From Lucinisca nassula (lineage: Eukaryota; Mollusca; Bivalvia; Lucinida; Lucinidae): 64,000 nucleotides of DNA. The notes below the pieces were generated by a model. The model did not search any database and had not been told where the DNA came from. It saw only the letters and a list, made by a program, of their open reading frames with translations. Positions 54,415 to 64,000 of the stretch are shown piece after piece (the first letter of the stretch is position 1; the number at the start of each line of letters is the position of its first letter). The translations under genes were made by a program, and so were the position numbers. The stretch is taken from contig OY757024.1 of NCBI GenBank assembly GCA_963580285.1, forward strand, positions 119,167,345 through 119,231,344. The letters are read 5' to 3'.

Positions 54415-54770
54415 TTGTTTGTACAGCCCAGTCAACACTATTTTAGGTCATTTTTGAGCCGATCAGTTTACCTATCAAAACTTTTCCTGGGTAGGCTTAT
54501 ATGTAAGCGGTTAACCAGAACAGTGCACATTCTTTCCCCAGAAACTGACGACTGCCCTTCTTGAAGGAAGAGAATGACTGTAGAAAAGATTTCATGATCT
54601 CCACGGAAGATAGTGCCCCCGCTTATCGGGGCTTTGAGAAATAGATCGGACCAAACTTGAGTACTGGTAAACAGCGTAGGTCATAGCCTGCCAAGGAAAA
54701 GTGATGCAAGTCGGACCGCTCCTTAAATCCTTACAGTTTCTATGGGCGGTAGGGCTTGAGATGTCATTTA
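54415..54770 (-). mobile_element. S3 SINE interrupted by partial S1
   Basis: S3 body reversed (54415-54610), followed by S1 in plus orientation, truncated before its tail. The S1 then abuts a PLE 3' region. Confidence 0.65.
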
Positions 54771-54771
54771 A

Positions 54772-55310
54772 GTAAAAAGGCTTACTGAGAATTAGAAAGA
54801 TCTAATTCAATGTAATGTTGGTTGGTGCCTGATGATCTGTCTCTGGTCGGTACATCAGAGTCTAACTGTTGGTGTTGTTTTGCTCAAGCATTTCAGTGCT
54901 TTCTTGCTGTCAAGTCCTTGTTTACAGAGATGTTGCATTGATGAGTTAGGAGGCCTTCATGCAGACTGAACAAATTATTTGTCTAAATCATGACGGAAAT
55001 AAGGGCAAGGATTGTGGCCACGTAAAACCGATTTATGTCCCCAGTGGAATTTGTTTTGCTGACCGTTCCAAGGCGGTTCTTCTGTCGCGTTTATTTTTGT
55101 TATGGTTTGTCTTTGGGTGTTTGTGTTGCTTTTATTATTTTGTTTTGCAAATTGGCCATTTTGTGGAAAATGAAATGTCCTTTTGACTTTCCCCAATTGA
55201 TGTTTGCATCAAGGGTCTGTTGTTTCATGTTTGTGTATCTTTCCCTTAGGAGTCTCTGATGGGAGCTGTGGGTTAATTTTTCCATTCCTGTTCATTGCCT
55301 CCACTTCTAT
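54772..55310 (+). repeat. PLE 3' region plus diverged PLE-associated repeat
   Basis: 54772-55060 has GGTTGGTGCCTGATGATCTG, TTGATGAGTTAGGAGGCC and ACCGATTTATGTCCCC. 55060-55310 is a diverged pLTR-like unit ending CACTTCTATT. Inserted within the minisatellite/SINE array. Confidence 0.7.
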
Positions 55311-55550
55311 TTTATGAGTGTTGTATCTTTGACCACATCTGCCTCACCAGTTTCTGTTTTGTTTTTTTTGCGTTGTAACTTTGACAACTTCGGTCTCCCT
55401 AATGGATGTTTTTATGTGTTCTGTATATTTGATCACATTGGTCCCCCTAATGCATATATATTTGTGTTGTATTTTCTATCACACTGGTCTCCCTAATGTG
55501 TGTTTGTGTGCTGTAACTTGTATCTTTGATCACATTGGTCTCATTCTTTC

Positions 55551-56375
55551 GCCAGACACTGACAAATGCCCTTCTTGACTCAGTTGAAGGGATAGAATGA
55601 CTGTAGAAAAGATTTCATGATCAATCGCCATGAAAGATACCACACCTGGCTATCGGGGTCTTGAGAAATAGAGTGTGCTGCATGGTGCTTCCATGCATGC
55701 TGAAATCCACCGAACTCAAGTATTGGTAAACAGCTTAAATCTAAGCCTGCCCAGGGTTCGACATTAACCCAGGACTGATGGACATTGTCTAGTGAAAAGC
55801 TGTTCAGGTCTAGTAAGGTCAGTGGCTAACTGGTCTGAATGGTCCAGTTGAAAATCCGCTGCCACATTTATTAAAATCCATATTTCGAACCCATTTACCT
55901 TAAAATGTTTGTTTACAGTTTGTTGCTCGAGTTTTACTATCTAAATAAATAATAATAGAAATAATCTGATGACTGTAGAACTGTAGAACTAGCATATCAC
56001 TTTAGTATGATTTTTATCATTTCCTCGGTCGAATTGAACTTAGATCAGGTCCAGTGCATCCCAAGAGTTAGAGGACCACTTTGACTGGTTATTTAAAAAG
56101 TTAATGTTGAACCCTGCTGTCCCAAAAAAGTGATGCGAGTGGGTGGCTCCTTAAAACCTAACAATTTCTTAGGGCGGTAGGGCTTGAGATTTCATTTCAT
56201 CTCAAAGTCGGGTAAAAAACCGACAAAATGGGAAGCGATGCCTCAAAAATGACCTTAATAATGTTGACAGGGACATTAACCCTCAACTCAAACAAAACAA
56301 AACCACAAAAGGATGTTGCAGACCTCCTGATCACTTATCACTGAGCTACCAAGGCTGGCTCATGACAGATGAATC
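55551..56375 (-). mobile_element. Partial S3 with S1 inside, S1 split by a MITE
   Basis: S3 fragment at 55551-55640, S1 (plus) at ~55650-55751 and 56117-56305, and S3 tRNA-like head end at 56320-56375. The S1 is interrupted by the 365 bp element at 55752-56116. Confidence 0.65.
55752..56116. mobile_element. hAT-like MITE, 365 bp
   Basis: Terminal inverted repeats CAGGGTTCGACATTAA and TTAATGTTGAACCCTG (15 of 16 match). The CAGGG start is typical of hAT elements. The flanks CTGCC / CTGTCC are at best an imperfect duplication. No coding capacity. Confidence 0.65.
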
Positions 56376-56759
56376 TTTTATCACATTGGTCTCCCTAATG
56401 GCTGTTTTTACGATTGTTGTATCTTCGATCACACTGGTCTCAATAATGTCTGTTTTCATGAGTGTTGAATCTTTGACCACATTTGTCTCCCTAATATAAG
56501 CCTGTTTTTATGCGTGTTGCATCATTGACCACATCTTTCTCACTAGTTTCTGTTTTTTTTTTTATGTTTTGTAACTTTGGCCACATTGGTCTCCCTAATG
56601 CATGTTTTTATGTGTTTTGTATATTTGATCACATTGGTCTCCCTAATGCATATATATTTGTTTTGTATCTTTGATCACAATGGTCTCCCTAATGTGTGTT
56701 TAAGGTGTGTTCTATCTTTGATCACACTGGTCTCACCAAAGTCTGTTTTCAAGACAGTT

Positions 56760-57597
56760 GTTTGTTTGCATTTGAGTTTAATGGCCCAGTTAACTCTATT
56801 TAAGGTCATTTTTGAGCAGGTCAGTTTACCTATCAACATTTTTCCTAGGCAGGCTTATACGTAAGCTGTTAACAACTACAGTGCACATTCTTTCACCAGA
56901 AACAGACAACTGCCCTTCTTGACTCACTAATGTCTGTTTTCATGACAGTTTGTTTGTTTGTTTGTATTGAAGTTTAACGGCCCAGTCAACACTATTTTAG
57001 GTCATTTTTGAGCCTATCAGTTTACCTATCAACACTTTTCCTGGGCAGGCTTATATGTAAGCAGTTAACCAGAACGGTGCACATTCTTTCGCCAGAAACT
57101 CCAATAAACTGTCCTTCTTGAAGGGACAGAATGACTGCAGAAAAGATCTCCACAAAAGATAGTGCTCCCGCCTATCGGGGCCATGAGAAATAGATTGGGC
57201 TGTATGGTTCTTCCGTGCAGAGCTGAAACTGACCCAACTTGAGTACTGGTAAACAGCTTAGGTCATAGCCTGCTCAGGAAAAGAGTTGACAGTCCAATCC
57301 CTCCTTAAACCCTAATGGTTTCTATGGGTGGTAGGGCTTGAGATGTCATTTCATCACAATGTCTGGTAAAAGTCCCATAAAATGGGAAGCAATGTCTTCA
57401 AATGACCTTAATAGTGTTGAAGGGGATGTAAAACCTCAACTCAAACAAACAAGACAATTTGTTATGCGGTTTAACATTCCCGTCAACACTGTAAAGTCAT
57501 TTTGGAGACGTTTACAAACAAAACAAACAAATCCAAGAAAGAATGTTGCCGACCTCCAGTCAGACGCGCATTTGACCGAGCTACTGAGGCCGGCTCA
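56760..57597 (-). mobile_element. Two S3 copies, the second carrying S1
   Basis: S3 at 56760-56930 (partial). A second S3 spans 56945-57180 and 57530-57597, split by S1 (plus, ~57180-57450) and an extra ~70 bp S1-tail fragment in reverse at 57468-57520. TCCACAAAAGA before S1 and TCCAAGAAAGA after it are the probable target duplication. Confidence 0.7.
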
Positions 57598-57625
57598 TGA
57601 GAGTTGTATCTTTGATCACATTGGC

Positions 57626-58324
57626 CTGGGTTTTCCCTTAAACTTTTTATTTGATTTCATTTTAGGGGACACATGAAAATTTTGGGGGACATGTCAGAAA
57701 TTTTTATCCCTTCTCCATTTTTGATGTAAACTGTTTATTAAATGTTGCTTGTAATGTTCCAATTCCATTTTTAATTCCATGTTGTTGATGAGCCAATGCA
57801 AAACCAACCTGATTATACACAACATGACACAGATAGCAGCTAGAGAGAGCCTTAAAATTTGATAAGGATTCACTGTTAATCACAATTGTTTCCTTACAAG
57901 CTACAAAGACAAAAATGTGTCAGACTGCCATGTTGATAATGGTCCCTTTGTTTTTATTGCTTTGGACTATCCTGTCTCACTTGAATTATACATGTTCTTT
58001 ATACCTGATGTATTGCTGACTTGAAAAAATACAATAAACATGATGTTAATTGTTTTTGGGCAGCCATTTTCTGTCAACAAATATTGGTGCCTTGCACACA
58101 ACCAGTATCGCAACCGGCAAAGTTATGAGTTGGGAACCATATAAATTGATCAGTATCGCTCAGACGATTGCAAGGTGCGTCTATTAAGCGAATTTGGAAC
58201 TGAACCGAATCGCACTCAGAAGCATCGGATTGCGCCCATTGGGGCACACTTCGAAGCAAAATGCCGGACATTTGCATTGAAAATGCGGCAAAATGCAGAA
58301 ATTTGTGTGCCAGGGAAAACCCTG
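57626..58324. mobile_element. hAT-like MITE, ~699 bp
   Basis: The left end CTGGGTTTTCCCTTA and the inverted right end CAGGGTTTTCCCTGG match at 11-12 positions. Flanks CATTGGC / CATTAGTC resemble a target duplication of the minisatellite CATTGGTC. No transposase frame. Confidence 0.55.
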
Positions 58325-58744
58325 CATTAGTCTGCCTAATGCCTGTTTTTGTGAGTGTTGTATCTTTGATCATACTGGTCTCAATAATGTCTGTTTTACG
58401 AGTGTTGTATCTTTGAACACATTGGTCTCCCTAATATTAGCCTGTTTTTATGAGTGTTGTATCTTTGAACACATTGGTCTCCCTAATATTAGCTTGTTTT
58501 ATGAGTGTTGTATCTTTGACCACATCGGTCTCACCAGTTTCTGTTTTTTATGTTTTGTAACTTTGACCGAATTGGTCTCCCTAATGCATGTTTTTATGTG
58601 TTTTGTATATTTGATAACATTGGTCTCCCTCATGCAAAAATATTTGTGTTGTATCTTCGATCACACTGGTCTCCCTAATGTGTGTTTAAGGTGTGTTCTA
58701 TCTTTGATCACATTGGTCTCACTAATGTCTGTTTTCATGACAGT

Positions 58745-59325
58745 TGTTTGTTTGTATTGGAGATTAATGGCCCAGTCAACACTATTTTAGGTCATTTTTG
58801 ACCTGATCCTTTTACCTATCAACACTTTTCCATGGCAGGCTTATATGTAACCAGTTAACCAGAACAGTGCATGCTCTTTCGCCAGAATATGACAACTGCC
58901 CTTCTTGAAGGGACAGAATGACTGTAGAAAAGATTTCATGATCTCCTCGAAAGATAGTGCCCATGCCTATCGGGCCTTGAGAAATAGACTGGGCTGTATG
59001 GTGTTTCCGTGTACAGCTGAAACTGATGGAAATTGAGTACTGGTAAACAGCTTAGGTCATAGCCTGACCAGGAAATGTGTTGCAAATCTGACCGCTCCAC
59101 AAAATCTAACATTTATATGGGTGTTAGGGCTTGAGATGTCATTTTATCTCAATGTCGGGTAAAAGTCCCACAAAATGGGAAGCAATGTATCCAAAATGAC
59201 CTTAAAAGTATTGAAGGGGACCTAAAACCTAAAGTCAAACAAACAAATCCACAAAAGAATGTTGCCGACCTCCTGATCACCAGTCAGACGCGCATTCGAC
59301 TGAGCTACAGAGGCCAGCTCATTAC
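58745..59325 (-). mobile_element. S3 SINE with S1 inside (complete composite)
   Basis: S3 tail at 58745, body to ~58975, S1 (plus) ~58975-59245, S3 remainder with tRNA-like head (GAGCTACAGAGGCC at ~59300-59320). Best-preserved composite. Confidence 0.75.
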
Positions 59326-59784
59326 AGTTGTATCTTTTATCACATTGGTCTCCCTGATGCCTGTTTTTATGAGTGTTGTATCTTTGACCACACTGGTCTC
59401 CATAATGTCTGTTTTTATAAGTGTTGTAGCTTTGATCATATTGGTCTCCCAAATGCCTGTTTTTATGAGTGTTGTATCTTTGACCACATTGGTCTCCATA
59501 ATATTAGCCTGTTTTTATGAGTGCTGTATCTTTGACCACATCTTTCTCACTAGTTTCTGTTTTTTTTTTTTATGTTTTGTAACTTTGACCACAGTGGTCT
59601 CCCTAATGCATGTTTTTATGTGTTTCGTATATTTGATCACATTGTTCTGCCTAATGCATATATATTTGTGTCGTATCTTCGATTGTGTTGTATCTTTGAT
59701 GTCTCCCCAATGTGTGTTTAAGGTGTGTTGTATCTTTGATCACATTAGTCTCACAAATGTCTGTTTTCATGACAGTTGTTTGTT

Positions 59785-60250
59785 TGCATTGGAGTTTAAT
59801 GGCCCAGTTAACTCTATTTTAGGTCACTTTTGAGCCGGTCAGTTTACCTATCAACATTTTTCCTGGGCAGGCTTATATGTAAGCTGATAACAAGTACAGT
59901 GCACATTCTTTCACCAGAAACATACAACTGTCCTTCTTGAATCAGTTGAAGGGATAGAATGACTGTAGAAAAGATTTCATGATCAATCTCCATGAAAGAT
60001 AGCACACCCGCTGTCCAGGCCTTGAAAAATAGATTGGGCTACATGGTGCTTCCATGCATGCTGAAATCCACCAAACTTAAGTACTGGTAAACAGCTTAAA
60101 TCTGAGATTGCCCAAAAAATGATGCAAGTGGGTGGCTCCTTAAACCTAACAGTTTCTTAGGGCTGTTGGGCTTTAGATGTCATTTTATCTCAAAGTCGGA
60201 TAAAATCCCCACAAAATGGGAAGCAATGTCTCCAAAATGACCTTACAACA
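59785..60250 (-). mobile_element. S3 SINE with S1 inside, truncated at right
   Basis: S3 59785-60005, S1 (plus) 60008-60245. Ends at CCAAAATGACCTTACA, where unrelated sequence begins. Confidence 0.7.
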
Positions 60251-60460
60251 GCGCAATCGGCAAGTTAGCAATCGGACTACTCCCAGACGCACTTTTGAAG
60301 TTGTTTGAGACGAATATCAAATACGTGCCGAAAGCTATGTTGCACCGTTTTGAACTTTCCATCACGTGCTTCTGAAACGGTATTTGAGATGATTGACAAC
60401 CGTCTTAGAACGTTTTAAGCGTGGGCGGGACAATAGCGCTGTCAGTTTATGTTACAATCG
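60251..60460. other. Unassigned sequence
   Basis: No feature recognised. Confidence 0.3.
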
Positions 60461-60810
60461 ATTTTAATACTGCTCAAAAGAAGATTGTGGATACTCGTTG
60501 AAACCTCGAAGTGGTTCTAACCAGCAGTACCCACAATCTATAGTCTGCTTAAACAGAGATTGTGGATACTCGTTAAAACCTCTAAGTGGCGACAGGGCTT
60601 GAGATGTCATTTCATCTCAATGTTGGGTAAAATTCCCACAAAATTGGAAGCAACGTCTTTGATCTATACAGTGTTGACGGGGACGTTAAACCTCTAATCA
60701 AACAAAACAAACAAAACCTCGAGGCGGTTCTAACCAGCAGTACCCACACGCGAATATATATTCTGCTCAAAACAGACTGTGGATACTCGTTAAAACCCCG
60801 AGGCTGTAGC
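60461..60810. mobile_element. Palindromic MITE cores related to M1, one split by SINE S1
   Basis: GATTGTGGATACTCGTT..TTCTAACCAGCAGTACCCACAATC at 60476-60540 is a complete inner hairpin (shown as halves). A second, starting at 60559, is split by a truncated S1 (60593-60720), resuming at CCTCGAGGCGGTTCTAACC, and a third half lies at 60770-60805. Confidence 0.6.
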
Positions 60811-60884
60811 AGAATCAAGAAAGAACAATGAATGAACCCCTGTATATACATGTATTAAAGTGGCCGATCCGGCACTCAACATTG

Positions 60885-61175
60885 AAGCAAGCGTGGTAGC
60901 TCAATGGTATAGAACACCTGTCTATGATGCTAGAGGCACCCGGTTTGATTCCCGGCAGCGGTAATAAAACTGTGGTGTCCGAACATGCTCCAGGTGAATG
61001 CCACAAAGTGCATCGTCCTCCGCATCGGGACGTTAACTGGGGACCCCCTGCACGTACAGGGAGGCCCATTCTGTGCAGGTTATAGATCTCTATCGTTATT
61101 ACATGAATACTGTGTATGTTTTCATCCTGCAAACCTGGATCGGCAATGACCGATCACACTAGAATTGAAAACGCT
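60885..61175 (+). mobile_element. SINE S5, tRNA-derived
   Basis: The head GTGGTAGCTCAATGGTATAG carries an A box (TAGCTCAATGG), and GGTTTGATTCC (60942-60952) is a B box. The body has CATCGGGACGTTAACTGGGG. The end is near CGATCACAC. Not a functional tRNA gene: the arms do not all pair and there is no proper 3' end. Confidence 0.7.
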
Positions 61176-61199
61176 CCAATGTTAATTAGACCGATAATA

Positions 61200-62420
61200 G
61201 ATAGAACTAGAGCCAGTGTTTATGAAACACAATGCCCCCAACTGCTTGACCCTAACACTGCTTGTCCCTAACAGTAATTGAGATATCTTGTTTTTATGTG
61301 GCTGTAATGCTGAAATTACACAAGAAAAGCTGTAGTTAATCATCTACTCATCATCCCTGACCAGTCTGTGAAGTTTCGGGGAAAAACCTAAAATAGTTTT
61401 TTAGATATCTTGCTTACAAACTTAAAAAATTTCAAAGGGCCATAACTCAAGAAAAAAATTTCGGATTTTTTTCAAAAGTTAATCAGTTCATCTACTCATC
61501 ATCCCCAACCAGCCTGTAAAGTTTCAGGGCAATAGCTCAAACAATTTTTGAGATATCTTGCTTACAAGCTGAAAACACGAAAAAAATCAAAGGGCCATAA
61601 CTCAAGAAAAAAAAATTGGATTTTTTTCAAAAGTTAATCAGTTCATCTACTCATCATACCCAACCAGTCTGTGAAGTTTTGGGGAAAAACCTCATATAGT
61701 TTTTGAGATATCTTGCTTACAAACTTAAAACGCGAAAAATTTCAAAGGGCCATAACTCAAGAAAAAAATATAGGATTTTTTTTCAACAGTTAATCAGTTC
61801 ATCTACACATCATCCCAAACCAGCTTGTAAAGTTGCAGGGCAATCGCTCAAACAATTATTGAGATATCTTGCTTACAAGCTGAAAACACGAAAAAAATCT
61901 AAGGGCCATAACTCAAGAAAAAAAATCGGATTTTTTTCAAAAGTTGATCAGTTCATCTACTCATCATCCCCGACAAGTCTGTGAAGTTTCGGGGAAAAAC
62001 CTCAAATAGTTTTTTAGATATCTTGCTTACAAACTTAAAACGCGAAAAATTTCAAAGGGCCATAACGCAAGAAAAAAATTTCGGATTTTTTTCAAAAGTT
62101 AATCAGTTCATCTACTCATCATCCCCAACCAGCATGTAAAGTTTCAGGGCAATAGCTCAAACAGTTTTTGAGATATCTTGCTTACAAGATTTCATAGTAT
62201 TTTTTGCAAAGGGGCATAACTCAAAAAAGGGGCATAATCCTGACGAGAAAAAAAAACACGGGTCAATTATTTTTTCATGAGGAATCCATATATGAAATTT
62301 CAAAAACCTAGCACCCATGGTTCTAAAGTTATGCTATGCAGTAAAAAGTGGGACGGACGTAAGGACGGAAGGACGGAAGGACGGACGGACGAACAGGGCA
62401 AAACCAATATGCCAAAATGC
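61200..62420 (+). repeat. Satellite T9 (~155 bp unit), first block, with element tail
   Basis: Units start at ~61283, 61438, 61593, 61748, 61903 and 62058 (landmark GGGCCATAACTCAAGAAAAA). 62205-62420 is a unique tail ending in a GGACGGAAGGACGG-type run (62350-62390). Confidence 0.85.
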
Positions 62421-63058
62421 GAAAAATTTCAAAGGGCCATAACTCAAGAAAAAAATTTCGGATTTTTTTCAAAAGTTAATCAGTTCATCTACTCATCATC
62501 CCCAACCAGCCTGTAAAGTTTCAGGGCAATAGCTCAAACAATTTTTGAGATATCTTGCTTACAAGCTGAAAACACGAAAAAAATCAAAGGGCCATAACTC
62601 AAGAAAAAAAAATTGGATTTTTTTCAAAAGTTAATCAGTTCATCTACTCATCATACCCAACCAGTCTGTGAAGTTTTGGGGAAAAACCTCATATAGTTTT
62701 TGAGATATCTTGCTTACAAACTTAAAACGCGAAAAATTTCAAAGGGCCATAACTCAAGAAAAAAATATAGGATTTTTTTTCAACAGTTAATCAGTTCATC
62801 TACACATCATCCCAAACCAGCTTGTAAAGTTGCAGGGCAATCGCTCAAACAATTATTGAGATATCTTGCTTACAAGCTGAAAACACGAAAAAAATCTAAG
62901 GGCCATAACTCAAGAAAAAAAAATCGGATTTTTTTCAAAAGTTGATCAGTTCATCTACTCATCATCCCCGACAAGTCTGTGAAGTTTCGGGGAAAAACCT
63001 CAAATAGTTTTTTTAGATATCTTGCTTACAAACTTAAAACGCGAAAAATTTCAAAGGG
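62421..63058 (+). repeat. Satellite T9, second block (higher-order copy)
   Basis: Repeats 61424 onward with a constant offset of ~997 bp, nearly identical, so larger multi-unit segments were duplicated. Confidence 0.85.
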
Positions 63059-63849
63059 CAGTGTTCTGCCAAGAAATTCAAAAACATGGGCCAATGGCCC
63101 ATCAGACAGGAAATTGTCGGGCCATTTACAAAAAAGTGGGGCCATTCACCAAAAAAGCAGGGCCATTCACAAAAAAAAAATCCATTTATACAAAGGGCGA
63201 GTATGACCTCTTGAAAGGGCCATTTATCAATCAATATTTTATTTCTGTCCGACTTTTAAATGTGGAAATACAATGTTAAACAGGTGTTGTAGACTTTGAC
63301 ATGAAAATCATGACCTTGCTGTCGGTACACAAAAAAGATCAAACAGAATTTTTTTCTTGGCCTTCAGCTAAATGTGTCTCATTACTATTTTTAGCCTAAG
63401 GAAATATAATTTTGGGGAACACTGAAACATGGGTTGATCAAAAAGAGACAGATCAGCCTGCGCAGCCTGATCAGAACATTCGCTGTTGGCTCTACAATTA
63501 AGTAGGAATCTGTTACCATAAACAAATTATTATAAGAGCGTTGGGTATTATCAAACCAAAGGCAATATTTACGGCCACTGACACGTGACCAGTCCACAGG
63601 TGTCAGGTGTGAAAAACGTGTTGGGTTAATTTTGAGAGGCTAAAAATATATATTGGGCTGCAGATTAATAGACTTCAAAGGAAAGCAACCGGATCAAGAC
63701 ATGATGACGGTTCGTTCCTCGAGAAAAAGGTGCGCCCGGCAATAATTTGGATGCGCCCACGGGCCCATGGATGTCAACTTTTCTGCGCCATACAGATTTT
63801 TTCCGCGCCAATGGCGCAAGGGCGCGGCCTTGGCAGAACACTGAAAGGG
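63053..63849. mobile_element. hAT-like non-autonomous DNA transposon, 785 bp, with TSD
   Basis: Element 63059-63843 has perfect 15-bp terminal inverted repeats CAGTGTTCTGCCAAG and CTTGGCAGAACACTG. AAAGGG flanks it at 63053-63058 and 63844-63849, and the uninterrupted satellite has a single AAAGGG (TTCAAAGGGCCATAACTC). The 6-bp duplication is shorter than the usual 8 bp of hAT. Interior has GGGCCATTxAC repeats near the left end and GCGCC-rich sequence near the right; no transposase. Confidence 0.85.
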
Positions 63850-64000
63850 CCATAACTCAAGAAAAAAATTTCGGATTTTTTTTCAAAAGTTAATCAGTTC
63901 ATCTACTCATCATCCCCAACCAGCATGTAAAGTTTCAGGGCAATAGCTCAAACAGTTTTTGAGATATCTTGCTTACAAGATTTCATAGTATTTTTTGCAA
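63850..64000 (+). repeat. Satellite T9 resumes to window edge
   Basis: Continues the unit broken at 63058 and matches 62065-62215, i.e. the ~997 bp higher-order register is kept across the insertion. Confidence 0.85.

Larger units (their letters stand above)
54330..59785 (+). repeat. 48-bp minisatellite T8, in several blocks
   Basis: The unit GTTGTATCTTTGATCACATT + GGTCTCCCTAATG + CTGTTTTTATGA, ~48 bp, occurs in blocks at ~54340-54415, 55314-55550, 56365-56760, 57598-57625/58325-58745 and 59325-59785. Because 48 is a multiple of three, all frames repeat as 16-residue blocks, giving apparent proteins that are not genes. Confidence 0.85.

Noticed and set aside
54330..59833. Open frames of 60-165 codons encoding repeated CIFDHIGLPNVC- or SVVSLTTLVS-type peptides
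   Set aside because: The 48-bp minisatellite is a multiple of three, so every frame repeats without stops; several frames are open at once and there is no conserved start.
61283..63060. Regular direct repeats as a CRISPR array
   Set aside because: Units are ~155 bp without short unique spacers and the genome is eukaryotic; this is satellite DNA.

Overview
The window is eukaryotic, intron-containing, repeat-saturated DNA, most likely from a mollusc and probably a bivalve. Supporting signs are Penelope-like retroelements, several tRNA-derived SINE families sharing one 3' tail, and non-autonomous elements carrying 130-430 bp tandem arrays of the kind described in bivalves (pearl-like). Nothing is bacterial: there are no operons, and most long open frames belong to transposable elements. 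A 200-base run of N (30001-30200) is an assembly gap. Species cannot be decided from the sequence.

Layout. 1-1.8 kb: minus-strand LINE-A, with the 3' end of ORF1 and an uninterrupted ORF2 endonuclease running off the left edge. 1.7-8.3 kb and 15.2-20.3 kb: a graveyard of Penelope-like element (PLE) copies, minus-strand left of ~5.9 kb and plus-strand right of it, mixed with many ~250 bp PLE-associated repeats (candidate pseudo-LTRs). 8.3-15.2 kb: nearly full-length plus-strand LINE-B (ORF1 with a PHD-type finger and coiled coil; ORF2 with endonuclease, reverse transcriptase and a C-terminal zinc knuckle), inserted inside a PLE reverse-transcriptase gene. 16.9-17.5 kb: a MITE and the only convincing host coding exon, a partial CUB domain on the minus strand with good splice signals. 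19.0-20.0 kb: dead Tc1-like (DD34E) transposase. 20.3-23.0 kb: decayed Ty3/Gypsy element with a tRNA-Leu-type primer-binding site, interrupted by a SINE. 25.6-30.0 kb: minus-strand LINE-C. 31.7-32.2 kb: 3' fragment of LINE-D. 32.2-52.2 kb: almost wholly tandem-repeat-bearing non-autonomous elements, nested in each other, some with a Helitron-like 3' hairpin plus CTAA end. 52.3-54.3 kb: a second MITE copy, SINE pieces and two weak host-exon candidates. 54.3-60.3 kb: a 48-bp minisatellite co-amplified with a SINE-in-SINE composite, with two CAGGG-type MITEs inserted. 60.5-64 kb: palindromic MITE copies, a tRNA-derived SINE, and a ~155 bp satellite with ~997 bp higher-order duplication, split by a 785 bp hAT-like element with perfect terminal inverted repeats.

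The elements do not cooperate as a pathway; the readable signal is order of insertion: LINE-B into PLE, SINE S1 into Gypsy, S1 into S3 followed by joint amplification, a PLE repeat into the PLE coding region, tandem-repeat elements into a ~430 bp repeat, and a hAT-like element into a satellite. LINE-A looks youngest of the coding elements; PLE and Gypsy are old and dead.
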